Below, one piece after another: positions 27,816 through 36,314 of a stretch of 64,000 nt of DNA (the first letter of the stretch is position 1; each line of letters starts with the position of its first letter). Made by a program: the position numbers and the translations under genes. The DNA lies in assembly GCF_040436315.1 (NCBI RefSeq), contig NZ_AP031572.1, positions 2,356,001 through 2,420,000 of the forward strand. The letters run 5' to 3'. Source of the DNA: Synechocystis sp. LKSZ1. GTDB taxonomy: Bacteria; Cyanobacteriota; Cyanobacteriia; Cyanobacteriales; Microcystaceae. A model generated the notes under the pieces. That model had not been told where the DNA came from. It ran no database searches and worked only from the letters and a program-made list of their open reading frames with translations.

Positions 27816-29588
27816 ATGCCCACCTCGCCGCTTCCCCGTCGTACCAAAATTGTGGCTACCATCGGCCCTGCCACCCAGAGCAAGGAAGTGCTAAGGCAGT
27901 TAATTCAAGCTGGGGCAACCACCTTACGCCTAAACTTTTCCCATGGCGACCACGATTACCATCACCAAAGTATTCGTCTGATTCGGCAAACCGCCTTTGA
28001 ACTGAACCAACCCGTCGGCATTCTCCAAGACCTCCAGGGCCCGAAGATTCGGGTCGGCAAGTTTCTCAACGAAACCCAATCGATTATTTTAAAACCCGGA
28101 GACCGCTTTACCCTCACCAGTCGCAAGGTAGAGTGTAATCAGGAAATTAGTTCGATTAGTTACGAGCGTTTGGCCGAGGAAGTGCCGGAAGGAGCCCGAA
28201 TTCTCCTGGATGATGGCAAGTTGGAGATGCGAGTAGAAAGCATTGACCTGGCCAATAAAGACCTCCACTGTCGCGTCGTGGTGGGGGGCACCCTTTCCAG
28301 CAATAAAGGGGTTAACTTTCCGGGGGTTTATCTGTCGGTCAAGGCCCTGACGGAAAAAGATAAAGAGGATTTGATGTTTGGGCTGGATCAAGGGGTTGAT
28401 TGGGTGGCTCTGAGCTTTGTGCGGAATCCCCAGGACATTGAAGAGATTAAAGGCCTGATTGCGGCGGCGGGAAAATCTGTGCCGGTGATTGCCAAAATCG
28501 AAAAACATGAGGCCATCGAAGACATGTGGGCCGTCTTGGAAAAGTGCGACGGAGTGATGGTGGCTCGGGGGGACTTGGGGGTAGAACTGCCCGCTGAAGA
28601 CGTGCCGATTTTACAGAAGAAACTGATCGCTACGGCCAACCAATTGGGTATTCCCGTGATTACGGCCACGCAAATGCTCGACAGCATGGTCAATAATCCC
28701 CGACCAACGCGGGCGGAGGTATCCGATGTAGCTAACGCGATCCTAGACGGTACCGATGCTGTCATGCTCTCCAATGAAACGGCGATTGGTAAGTTTCCGG
28801 TGGAAGCTGTGGCCATGATGGCAACGATTGCCGAGCGCATTGAGCAAGAACAAATTGCAACCGACCGCTCCGCTAGTCCCAAAACCTCGATTCCCAACGC
28901 CATTTCGGCGGCAGTGAGTGACATTGCCGAGACCTTAAAGGCGGCGGCGATTATGACCCTAACCAAAACGGGAGCTACAGCCCGTAATGTGTCCAAATTC
29001 CGGCCCAAAACCCCAATTCTTGCCATCACTCCCCACGTCGATGTCTCGCGGCAATTGCAATTGGTTTGGGGCGTCAAACCGCTTCTGGTTCTTGACCTCC
29101 CCTCCACGAGTCAAACCTTCCAGGCCGCCATTAATGTGGCCCAGGAAAATCTTCTACTCAAGGATGGCGATCTGGTGGTGATGACCGCCGGTACGCTCCA
29201 GGGGGTGGCGGGTTCTACGGACTTGATTAAAGTGGAAGTGGTTAAGGCCATTTTGGGCCGGGGCGTCGGCATTGGCCAGGGGGCCGTGAGTGGCCGGGCT
29301 CGGGTGGCTAACAATTCCAAGGAATTGAATCAATTTAGTCCTGGGGAAATTCTGGTCGTGCCTTCCACCAGTGCCGATTTCGTGGAGGTAATGCGCAAGG
29401 CCGCTGGCATTATCACCGAGGAACCCAGCCTTACCAGTCATGCCGCTATCATTGGCCTACGCCTCGGCGTCCCAGTGATCGTTGGTTTTAAACAGGCCAC
29501 TCAGATCGTTCGGGAGGGGGCCATTCTCACCCTCGATGCCCAAAAGGGCCTAGTTTATTCCGGGGCCATGGCCAGCGTTCCCCAGTAA
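27816..29588 (+). CDS. pyk: Pyruvate kinase with C-terminal PEP-utiliser domain
   Basis: Transfers phosphate from phosphoenolpyruvate to ADP at the end of glycolysis. The 590-residue length matches the long cyanobacterial form. Motifs: RTKIVATIGPA and LRLNFSHGDH near the start, LQDLQGPKIRVG, the metal-site block PVIAKIEKHEAI near residue 225, VMVARGDLGVELP, and ITATQMLDSMVNNPRPTRAE. Residues about 480-585 add a mobile-domain-like extension with the SHAAIIGLRLGVPVIVGF signature, as in PEP-utilising enzymes. TAAGG lies 6 nt before the ATG. Confidence 0.96.
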   Translation: MPTSPLPRRTKIVATIGPATQSKEVLRQLIQAGATTLRLNFSHGDHDYHHQSIRLIRQTAFELNQPVGILQDLQGPKIRVGKFLNETQSIILKPGDRFTLTSRKVECNQEISSISYERLAEEVPEGARILLDDGKLEMRVESIDLANKDLHCRVVVGGTLSSNKGVNFPGVYLSVKALTEKDKEDLMFGLDQGVDWVALSFVRNPQDIEEIKGLIAAAGKSVPVIAKIEKHEAIEDMWAVLEKCDGVMVARGDLGVELPAEDVPILQKKLIATANQLGIPVITATQMLDSMVNNPRPTRAEVSDVANAILDGTDAVMLSNETAIGKFPVEAVAMMATIAERIEQEQIATDRSASPKTSIPNAISAAVSDIAETLKAAAIMTLTKTGATARNVSKFRPKTPILAITPHVDVSRQLQLVWGVKPLLVLDLPSTSQTFQAAINVAQENLLLKDGDLVVMTAGTLQGVAGSTDLIKVEVVKAILGRGVGIGQGAVSGRARVANNSKELNQFSPGEILVVPSTSADFVEVMRKAAGIITEEPSLTSHAAIIGLRLGVPVIVGFKQATQIVREGAILTLDAQKGLVYSGAMASVPQ

Positions 29589-29600
29589 GCCCTTTGTCTT

Positions 29601-29615
29601 GGGAGAGAATCTCCC
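29601..29615 (+). terminator. Hairpin after pyk
   Basis: GGGAGA (29601-29606) pairs with TCTCCC (29610-29615) around GAA, 12 nt after the pyk stop. No T-run follows, so it may attenuate or stabilise rather than end transcription before the DUF4346 gene. Confidence 0.35.
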
Positions 29616-29648
29616 TAACCCCATTGCAATCTAGACGATTAATTCTCT

Positions 29649-30032
29649 ATGACCACCCTGCGTGACGACCTTAAAAGTTTGGATGACAAGCTCTCTAATC
29701 GTTTTATTGACCTAGACCCCGGCGGTTACTGGATTATTGCCATTGATGCCTCGGCCCCCGTGATTCGCATAGAACATTACGGGAATGCCATCAATGACCA
29801 GGGCCTGGCAGTCGATCCCGAAACTGGGGAAGTTATCGCCTGTCGGGGCGGGGTGGTTCGTCGTCCGAGCTTGACCCTGACCGGCCAAACGGCCAAGGAA
29901 CTCTGTATCAAACTGTTTGAGGAGCTTGACCCCTGTCCTGTCACTCGGCTCGATCATGCGGCTTACCTCGGTCGGGAACTGGTCAGGGCGGAACTGGCCC
30001 TGGTCACCGGCACGGAATATATCCAGGATTAG
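29649..30032 (+). CDS. DUF4346 domain protein
   Basis: A 127-residue soluble protein found in cyanobacteria; relatives form a domain next to tetrahydromethanopterin or dihydropteroate-type proteins in other microbes, but its function is not known. Recognisable features are the N-terminal LSNRFIDLDPGGYWII(A), the strand-rich centre EHYGNAINDQGLAVDPETG and the helical C-terminus ELDPCPVTRLDHAAYLGREL. It lies 60 nt after pyk on the same strand and meets the aldehyde dehydrogenase gene tail-to-tail, 2 nt apart. Confidence 0.8.
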   Translation: MTTLRDDLKSLDDKLSNRFIDLDPGGYWIIAIDASAPVIRIEHYGNAINDQGLAVDPETGEVIACRGGVVRRPSLTLTGQTAKELCIKLFEELDPCPVTRLDHAAYLGRELVRAELALVTGTEYIQD

Positions 30033-30034
30033 GC

Positions 30035-31417
30035 CTAGCCCAGGAGTCGCTTCACCCAAGTTAATTTTTTACCGTAGGGGGGATAGCGCAGGCCCGATTC
30101 CAACCAAAACGGTCGCTTGAGGACGCTTTTAAAGTGACTAAAAGTATCAAAGCTGGCCTTACCGTGATATTGGCCCATACCACTGGGGCCAACTCCGCCA
30201 AAGGGCAGATCCGTCACCCCCAAGTGCATGATGGTGTCGTTAATACAAACTCCACCACTAGAGGTGCCGGCTAGAACCTGGGCCTGTTTTTGGGAATCTT
30301 TCGAGAAGAGGTACAGGGCCAGAGGTTTGGGCCGTTCATTGACAAAAGCAATGGCTGTTTCCAAGGACTGATAGGTCAGAATCGGCAGAATTGGCCCGAA
30401 AATTTCCTCCGCCATCACCGGCGCATCCGTAGAGACATTCGTCATCAGGGTCGGGGCCAGGTAACGGCTGACCGGGTCACAGGCCCCACCGTAATCAATA
30501 TCGCCGCTATCCAGTAGGCCCACCAGGCGGTCAAATTGCCGTTGGTTGATGATACGGCCGTAATCAGGGCTTTCGGCGGGATTCGTACCATAAAAATCCT
30601 CGATGGCCTGCTGGAGGGTCTGGAGTAGGGGTTGCTGGATAGTTTCTTGCACTAGCAAATAATCTGGGGCGACACAGGTCTGGCCCGCATTGAGAAATTT
30701 CCCCCAAGCAATACGCTTGGCGGTTTCCGTCAGGTCAATCTCCCTATCAACAATGCAAGGGGTTTTACCGCCGAGTTCCAAGGTCACGGGGGTGAGATGT
30801 TTTGCCGCCGCTTCCATCACAATTTTGCCAATACGAGTGCCGCCGGTAAAAAAGATATGGTCAAAGCGTTCCTGTAACAGGGCCTGGCTCACGCTGGCAT
30901 CGCCTTCCATTACTTGGATCAATTCGGGGGGAAAATGGCGATTGAGCAGATCCGTAATCACTGCCGATGTCGCCGGACTCAGTTCCGATGGTTTAATCAC
31001 GGCACAGTTTCCCGCCGCAATGGCTCCGACCAGAGGAGACAGGGCCAGACCAAAGGGATAATTCCAGGGGCTAATAATGAGGACAACGCCTAAGGGATCG
31101 GGGTAGATGCAGGCTTGGCCGGGAAAAGTTTCTAGACTGATCGGCACCGACCGGGGTTTGATCCACTGGGGCAGGTGCTTGATAGCGTAATCAATTTCCT
31201 TGGTTGCGGCCAAAATTTCCGTCAAGTAGCCCTCGAAGTTAGGTTTATAGAGATCCTGCTGGAGGGCCTGTAAAATTTGGGGCTCGTACTCTTGGATCAG
31301 GGTCTTGAGCTTTTTAAGCTGTTCCAGACGAAAGGCCAGGGGACGGGTGGCCCCAGTATTAAAATATTGGCGCTGTTGGTGCAGGAGGGAGGAAAAATCA
31401 AGGGCGGTGGTCAGCAT
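30035..31417 (-). CDS. NAD(P)-dependent aldehyde dehydrogenase, class 3 / fatty-aldehyde type
   Basis: A 460-residue ALDH that oxidises an aldehyde to the carboxylic acid. Motifs: SPWNYPFGLALSPLVGAIAAGN, the cofactor-site FFTGGTRIGKIVMEAA, the catalytic glutamate in LELGGKTPCIV, and the catalytic cysteine in NAGQTCVAPDYLLV; EEIFGPILPILTY follows. Length and the missing extension put it with class 3 and fatty-aldehyde enzymes such as the single cyanobacterial ALDHs acting on fatty or apocarotenoid aldehydes. It lies 109 nt downstream of the copper amine oxidase gene on the same strand, so it could also clear aldehydes made by that enzyme. Confidence 0.9.
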   Translation of the reverse strand: MLTTALDFSSLLHQQRQYFNTGATRPLAFRLEQLKKLKTLIQEYEPQILQALQQDLYKPNFEGYLTEILAATKEIDYAIKHLPQWIKPRSVPISLETFPGQACIYPDPLGVVLIISPWNYPFGLALSPLVGAIAAGNCAVIKPSELSPATSAVITDLLNRHFPPELIQVMEGDASVSQALLQERFDHIFFTGGTRIGKIVMEAAAKHLTPVTLELGGKTPCIVDREIDLTETAKRIAWGKFLNAGQTCVAPDYLLVQETIQQPLLQTLQQAIEDFYGTNPAESPDYGRIINQRQFDRLVGLLDSGDIDYGGACDPVSRYLAPTLMTNVSTDAPVMAEEIFGPILPILTYQSLETAIAFVNERPKPLALYLFSKDSQKQAQVLAGTSSGGVCINDTIMHLGVTDLPFGGVGPSGMGQYHGKASFDTFSHFKSVLKRPFWLESGLRYPPYGKKLTWVKRLLG

Positions 31418-31526
31418 AGCTCAGGAACAGGAAAGGTGATAGAGGAATGGCAAAAACGCGGCTCCCTTCTCCCTGACTTGGCAGAGGGGTTGGCGGTGAG
31501 GGCAAAATAATCTGGGTCATCCCCTC

Positions 31527-33530
31527 CTATTTTGGCGGATCTAGCGGGTCGGCCACATTCAGCACGGGGTTCTGGCCAAAGAATCCCCAGGGCATAATTT
31601 TGAAACTCACCGGATGCACCGTCATGATCGGCCATTCCTCCGGGCGGGGAATATGGGTTACGCCCATAGTGTACCAAATGACTAGATCTTGATTCTCGAG
31701 GGATTGATTATCCGCGATCCATTGGGGCAGGCCCTGGTTAGGCAAGCCTTGATTGGGGTAATCCCCCCCGGCATAACGTTCCTGGGGATGATAGGCGGTG
31801 GCCCAGAAGTGATGACGGGCAAACTGGCCCCGTTGAAAAACATTGCTGGTGGAAGCCGGATAAAAAGGGGCATTACCACCGGGCATGAGCATATAGCCGG
31901 TTTTGGCCCCGAGGGAATTTTGATGCTGGGCACTGGTGATCACCCAGGTACGACTCTGGGCCAGACTCACGTCTCGCACGGCTTCGGTTTCCCGCCGCAG
32001 GGGCTGGGCTTGCATGGAAAAGGCATTGCCCTGGGGATTGGTGTCACTGACGGGTAAGGCCTTCACATTCATTTCCGCAACGTTATTGACGGGGCCGTCC
32101 ACATCAAAGTCGAGGCGAAAATTCATAAAGTGCTGATGATTCACGGCGACGACATTGGGGGCCACCAACGTTCCAAAGGGTGTACTGTGATGGCCCTCAT
32201 CCTGGGTCTGGGCCGTGGCCTGGGCCAGCATAATGCCGGTCAAGTCTACTTCCACCGTCAAGGTACCGTCCTGATGGAAAACCCAATTGATGCCGTAGTC
32301 GTAATTGCCAATGGCTGAAACGGTGGCCAAAACCAGTTCTCGGGCTCGATGGCCTTGGTAATCTTCGGTGTTGAAATCGTAGTGCCGCCAGAGGATACCG
32401 CCATCCCGCTCGTAGATGCCCAGGACATTTTTGCTGATACTGGGCTGGCCCTGTTCATCGGTAAAAAGCGCATCCAGCAGGAGGGCATGATTCGGCACAT
32501 CTTTACCCTTAACCAAGGTTGTGGATAGCCAACCAAAACGGTATTCCCCCACATCAAAGGCACTCCTCACCACCCAAGGCGGCGTAGGGTCAGCGTAGGG
32601 AACCACCATCTCCGATAAACTGGCGCGGTAAAGCACTGGCCGCTCCTGGCCTTGATCCTTGTAGCTGACTTGGTAGAGGGTAAGGCCTTCTCGGGGATGC
32701 ATCAAATAGCGAAATGTCCAATTGTGCCATTGGATCTGATTTCCCTGGCGTTGAAAACTGGCCCCCTGGGGTTGTTGCCAGAGCAGAGGTTTCAGGGCCG
32801 GTTGGAGCGGTTTAACACTGTCGGGATCGTAGTCAAAATTGGCCTTGGAGAAGGGAACCACGCCGTAGTCTCGGATATCCACTAGTTGCCGACGCTCCAA
32901 GTCCACCGTCACCATCAGGTTTTCGATGGGCGCACCATAGTAGTTTTTTCGTCCTGCGGTGGGATAGTAGGTAATGCCGCGTATTAAACGTTTTCCCGAA
33001 TTGGCTTCCGCTTCATTCTGGAGGCCCAGGGCCCAACCATCAATGACTGCTGGCTTAAAGTCCCTAATACCGCGCTTTTGCAGGGCCGCCTGCCATTGAG
33101 GATCGGCCTTGACAACCTCGGTTAGGGTTTCGTAGTCAGAATCAGCAAAGGGGGGTTGGCCCTGGGTGACGGTCTGCCAGGTGTTGATCCGCTGGCCCTG
33201 GAGATCGACCACCGCCTCGTAGGTGAGATGCTTGCCTAAGTCCCGTAGAATAGCGGCGGCCTGGCGGGGAAACGGTTGCTGGTTTTGAAAGTTAAGCACG
33301 GTCTGCTTATCCGGTTCCTGGAGGGCCAAGTCAATAAAGATAACCTGCTTGCCCAGTTGCTTTTCGGTTTTCAAAACCCGGACGGCGGTTTGGATTTCCT
33401 CGGCGGTGAGGGGATCGAGGGGATGTTTGGGAACCCCTTTGGCAACGGCCCGCTGACTGAGGCCCCAGACCCCCAGACTCAAGCAAACCAACAGGGTTAG
33501 GCAAAACAACCAGAAACGACGGCGTAGCAT
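31527..33530 (-). CDS. Copper-containing primary amine oxidase, exported
   Basis: Oxidises primary amines to aldehydes with release of NH3 and H2O2. The topaquinone precursor tyrosine lies in GNYDYGINWVF (N-Y-D motif). Copper ligands are the H-x-H of VNHQHFMNFRLD and a third histidine near the end, probably in WYTMGVTHIPRPEEWP or TVHPVSF. The catalytic aspartate is likely in RSAFDVGEYRFG. I start at the ATG ending at 33530, giving a signal-like MLRRRFWLFCLTLLVCLSL; a TTG start at 33590 would add 20 residues. About 667 residues, the normal size for bacterial enzymes. Periplasmic location is inferred. Confidence 0.9.
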   Translation of the reverse strand: MLRRRFWLFCLTLLVCLSLGVWGLSQRAVAKGVPKHPLDPLTAEEIQTAVRVLKTEKQLGKQVIFIDLALQEPDKQTVLNFQNQQPFPRQAAAILRDLGKHLTYEAVVDLQGQRINTWQTVTQGQPPFADSDYETLTEVVKADPQWQAALQKRGIRDFKPAVIDGWALGLQNEAEANSGKRLIRGITYYPTAGRKNYYGAPIENLMVTVDLERRQLVDIRDYGVVPFSKANFDYDPDSVKPLQPALKPLLWQQPQGASFQRQGNQIQWHNWTFRYLMHPREGLTLYQVSYKDQGQERPVLYRASLSEMVVPYADPTPPWVVRSAFDVGEYRFGWLSTTLVKGKDVPNHALLLDALFTDEQGQPSISKNVLGIYERDGGILWRHYDFNTEDYQGHRARELVLATVSAIGNYDYGINWVFHQDGTLTVEVDLTGIMLAQATAQTQDEGHHSTPFGTLVAPNVVAVNHQHFMNFRLDFDVDGPVNNVAEMNVKALPVSDTNPQGNAFSMQAQPLRRETEAVRDVSLAQSRTWVITSAQHQNSLGAKTGYMLMPGGNAPFYPASTSNVFQRGQFARHHFWATAYHPQERYAGGDYPNQGLPNQGLPQWIADNQSLENQDLVIWYTMGVTHIPRPEEWPIMTVHPVSFKIMPWGFFGQNPVLNVADPLDPPK

Positions 33531-33606
33531 AGACAGGGCAAGATTCTTTTTCTGCCCCAGTCTAACCCGTCTGATATTGCTTGAGTTCAATCCTGTGGGC
33601 CATCTC

Positions 33607-34365
33607 TTACCCCAGGCCCATGGTCAAGGCACAGAGGATCAAGACCTCGGCCCACTCCACCACGGCCCCGTAGCTATCGCCGGTATGGCCCCCTAGTTTT
33701 CGTCCCAACCCGAGGGCCACTGCTCCCGCGATCAGGCTTCCCATACTATTACTCAGCAGAATCCAGGGCCAGGCCTGGGGTTGACCACCATACCAAACAG
33801 CCGAGTAGGCCAGTAAGGCCCCAGGGCCAAGCAGGAGATCCTGAGGCATTTTTAGGGTTTGACGGTGTATTGCCCCTTTGCCCTCGGGACGGAGGTAGGG
33901 AAAGCCGGCAATGGCCACCAGTTGGCCCCAGCGGGCCCAGCCCAAGGCCAGGGGCAGCCCCCAGAGTCGATCCGTCGTCAGCAAAGCAGAGAGTGCAACG
34001 GTTTTGAGTAACAAAATTATGCTCAGGGCCATCACGCCAAAGGCCCCAGTTAGGCTATCTCGCATTACCGCTAGACGACGCTCCGGGTCAAAGACGGCTA
34101 AGCCATCGGCGGTATCAGCGGCTCCGTCTAGGTGCAGGCCCCCGGTGAGCCATGCTAAGGCCGCCACTAAAAGCCCGGCCCGAACAAATTCTGGATAATG
34201 AAGTTGCGTCAGGCCAAAATTGCTCCCCAACAAAATCAGGCCCAGAAATAGGCCGACCAAGGGAACCCAACGGGCAATACGTTCCAGGGAAGCGGGCCAG
34301 CTTGACGGTAAGGGAAGAGTGGTATAAAACAGGATGGCTCCGAGGAGGGAAGCAAGCCAGGGCAT
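33607..34365 (-). CDS. cobS: Adenosylcobinamide-GDP ribazoletransferase
   Basis: Integral membrane enzyme that joins adenosylcobinamide-GDP to alpha-ribazole in the last stage of cobamide synthesis; cyanobacteria use it for pseudocobalamin. The 252-residue protein has the family motif GGLHLDGAADTADGLAVFDPE with its metal-binding aspartates, MRDSLTGAFGVMAL, and a C-terminal LGGHTGDSYGAVVEWAE. About six or seven hydrophobic helices. I saw no cobalamin riboswitch in the 100 nt upstream. It is a single-gene unit. Confidence 0.93.
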   Translation of the reverse strand: MPWLASLLGAILFYTTLPLPSSWPASLERIARWVPLVGLFLGLILLGSNFGLTQLHYPEFVRAGLLVAALAWLTGGLHLDGAADTADGLAVFDPERRLAVMRDSLTGAFGVMALSIILLLKTVALSALLTTDRLWGLPLALGWARWGQLVAIAGFPYLRPEGKGAIHRQTLKMPQDLLLGPGALLAYSAVWYGGQPQAWPWILLSNSMGSLIAGAVALGLGRKLGGHTGDSYGAVVEWAEVLILCALTMGLG

Positions 34366-34554
34366 AGCAGGTGTCGTAATGAGTTTTTACTCAGTCAAAG
34401 TTTAAAAATTCGTTATGAAAGATTGAGTTAAGATTGAAGGCGAGCGGGGATCAACGCTGACCGAAGTCACCAGAGTTTGAACGACCAGTGGCTAGATCTA
34501 TCTTATGGCCCTCGTTCGCGGCCCCCACTCCTCCTCTGCGATGGTGATACCCCC

Positions 34555-35001
34555 ATGAATCCTGAGCATCCTCCCCACGATCTGCCCGCTCCCTGCATTA
34601 TTGATCAAGGCATTGTTGTTCATAAAGAGGATATGAAGCGACTGCTTAATGGCCTGAGTCATGTCAAGTATATCCATTCACTAGACGGGGTTTGCCAAAG
34701 TCAAGGTGAAGGCTGGATTCTAGAGGTATTTGCCGACCATCAACAGGCCACCCTGGTCATGAACCAGTCTCTTTATCTCAACGTTTATAGCTTCGATTAT
34801 CTCCAGTTGAGTCGCAATGCCGAAGCCCAGACCGTTATTAATCTCTGGCAAGACCAACGCCATCTACAATTGATTCCCCAGACTAATCCAGTCTCTACGC
34901 CCCCCACTAACCATCGCTTGGATGCCGATACCCTCGAAGCCATGATGACCCAAATGCTCTCGGCTCAATGGGATGTCCAGTTGGATGATGATTTGTTCTG
35001 A
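34555..35001 (+). CDS. Conserved hypothetical protein
   Basis: Not recognised. From the ATG at 34555 it is 148 residues; a TTG at 34477 would add 26 that look random. The first 50 residues are proline/histidine rich (PEHPPHDLPAPCIIDQGIVV), then a compact mixed domain (VKYIHSLDGVCQSQGEGWILEVF .. TLVMNQSLYLNVYSFDYLQLS) and an acidic tail (DVQLDDDLF). No membrane segment or signal peptide. It converges on the double-ExbD gene cluster, 7 nt tail to tail. Confidence 0.6.
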   Translation: MNPEHPPHDLPAPCIIDQGIVVHKEDMKRLLNGLSHVKYIHSLDGVCQSQGEGWILEVFADHQQATLVMNQSLYLNVYSFDYLQLSRNAEAQTVINLWQDQRHLQLIPQTNPVSTPPTNHRLDADTLEAMMTQMLSAQWDVQLDDDLF

Positions 35002-35008
35002 ATCCGGG

Positions 35009-35704
35009 CTACTGTACTCCGATGCGTCGGCCCTCACTGCCTAAAATCAAAGGGGTCTCCGTTGCCAGGGGTTCCCAGCCAATATCAAACCCTTGGCGTT
35101 GGGCCAATTTGCGGGCCTGGCGAAAGGTGCGGAAGGCATCGGGCCGAACAACAAAGGCTACGTAATCCCGTTGGGGGTCTAGGGCCTGGAGTTGTTGTGC
35201 AAAGGGAGACTCGGCAGACTGCAAGGGGGGATCTGACTGCTTCCCCGCCTTGGGAGTGTACTGAAAGGCAAAGTTATCGACATTAACCAAGGTAACTTGG
35301 TAGTCAGCGGTTTCCACCTTTAACTTAGCCAGATGTTCACTCTGCTGGAGCAGACAGGCCTGATAATTCTGAAACTCCGCCAGATAGGCTCCGTAGTCTT
35401 CGGCCTTGGCTTGGGGCCGGGGACAGGTCGGCAGGGCCTGCAACTGTCGCTCGACCTCAGTCTGTACCGTTTGGGTATCCACCGCCAGCACTTGTTCTCC
35501 CCGTAACTCAAAGAGATGGACCTGCTTGTTGCTGGTTTTAACCAGAGGTGTCTGAATAATAGCCGCCGATTCCACCGTGACCAGAGTAATAAACAGGCCG
35601 ATAAACATCAAGGCCCCCACTGTATTGGTCAAAATATCGAGAAAGGAGTCTAGATTTTGCTGGGGGGGCAGGGAATGGTAGGGGGAGTGCCGTCTTCTTG
35701 CCAT
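35009..35704 (-). CDS. ExbD/TolR/ZorB-like membrane protein, paralogue 2
   Basis: A 231-residue single-pass protein. A basic N-terminus is followed by one helix (about residues 20-43, LDSFLDILTNTVGALMFIGL), the topology of ExbD/TolR/MotB-class stator proteins. Asp23 sits where ExbD carries its proton-coupling aspartate. The periplasmic part includes a mostly helical stretch and ends in a domain shared with the neighbour (RDYVAFVVRPDAFRTFR, then GFDIGWEPL). It is the third gene of the minus-strand set 37586-35009, separated from paralogue 1 by 134 nt that contain a strong hairpin. No TonB, TolA or Zorya-type partner is nearby. Confidence 0.72.
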   Translation of the reverse strand: MARRRHSPYHSLPPQQNLDSFLDILTNTVGALMFIGLFITLVTVESAAIIQTPLVKTSNKQVHLFELRGEQVLAVDTQTVQTEVERQLQALPTCPRPQAKAEDYGAYLAEFQNYQACLLQQSEHLAKLKVETADYQVTLVNVDNFAFQYTPKAGKQSDPPLQSAESPFAQQLQALDPQRDYVAFVVRPDAFRTFRQARKLAQRQGFDIGWEPLATETPLILGSEGRRIGVQ

Positions 35705-35797
35705 GGGAAAGGGAAAAATAAGGATAGAGATCAGGAAAGGGCCCCAGAACCTGTCTGTCAGGTCTTATTTTGCCCTCTAAATCTCCTCGTCTGGAGA

Positions 35798-35816
35798 CCC
35801 CCCCAATCTTGGGGGG
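35798..35816 (-). promoter_or_regulatory. GC-rich hairpin between the two ExbD-like genes
   Basis: CCCCCCA and TGGGGGG face each other around ATCT at about 35799-35816, with extra C and G beside each arm. It lies between ExbD paralogue 1 (ends 35839) and paralogue 2 (starts 35704). No U-run follows on the minus strand, so attenuation or RNA stability control is more likely than full termination. Confidence 0.4.
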
Positions 35817-35838
35817 CGGGGGGCTTTTCAAATACGCT

Positions 35839-36303
35839 CTAGGGGGCCTCCGTTTTGAGGTTCAAGCGCCAGCCTTCCTCCAGGGGTTCATAACCCAGGT
35901 CAATGCCCCGATTCTCCACCAGGGCCCGGAGTTGTTTAAAAACTTCGATACCCTGGGGCCGAACCACCACGATCAGATATTCGCGGTCTTTACGGCGGGC
36001 CAACTGCCGGAGCAGGGTTTCGAGGGGGGATTGGGGACTGCCCAGACTAGCGCTAGAAACAAAAGTGCCCTGGGGATGGATGACGATCCCACCAGCTTGG
36101 CACTCAACATAACGGGGTTGCTTTTGTTGGTTTTGTCCTGTCTCGGGCCTGGCCAAAATGGTAACACTGCGGCCCTTGCCCAGGGATTGGAGCGTCATAA
36201 CAATGATCAATAAAATCAGGGTTCCAATCGTGCAAGCCAGGATCGAGAGAAAGGGAAACAGATCCGGCTCGGGATGCGATTTTTTGGCTGATCGTCGGGG
36301 CAT
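35839..36303 (-). CDS. ExbD/TolR/ZorB-like membrane protein, paralogue 1
   Basis: A 154-residue protein: basic start (MPRRSAKKSH), one membrane helix at about 17-39 (FLSILACTIGTLILLIIVMT), then a periplasmic domain. The C-terminus matches paralogue 2 (REYLIVVVRPQGIEVFKQ, GIDLGYEPL), showing common origin. The usual membrane aspartate position is Ser20 here, while paralogue 2 has Asp. It begins 11 nt after the MotA/ExbB-like gene, so the two are surely co-transcribed. Function unknown. Confidence 0.72.
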   Translation of the reverse strand: MPRRSAKKSHPEPDLFPFLSILACTIGTLILLIIVMTLQSLGKGRSVTILARPETGQNQQKQPRYVECQAGGIVIHPQGTFVSSASLGSPQSPLETLLRQLARRKDREYLIVVVRPQGIEVFKQLRALVENRGIDLGYEPLEEGWRLNLKTEAP

Positions 36304-36314
36304 GATCTTCTGGC

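Noticed and set aside
34366-34554. Possible cobalamin riboswitch before cobS
   Set aside because: I looked for the B12-box (GCC-A-CTG) and stem pattern on the minus strand and found only a short TGAGT/ACTCA hairpin.
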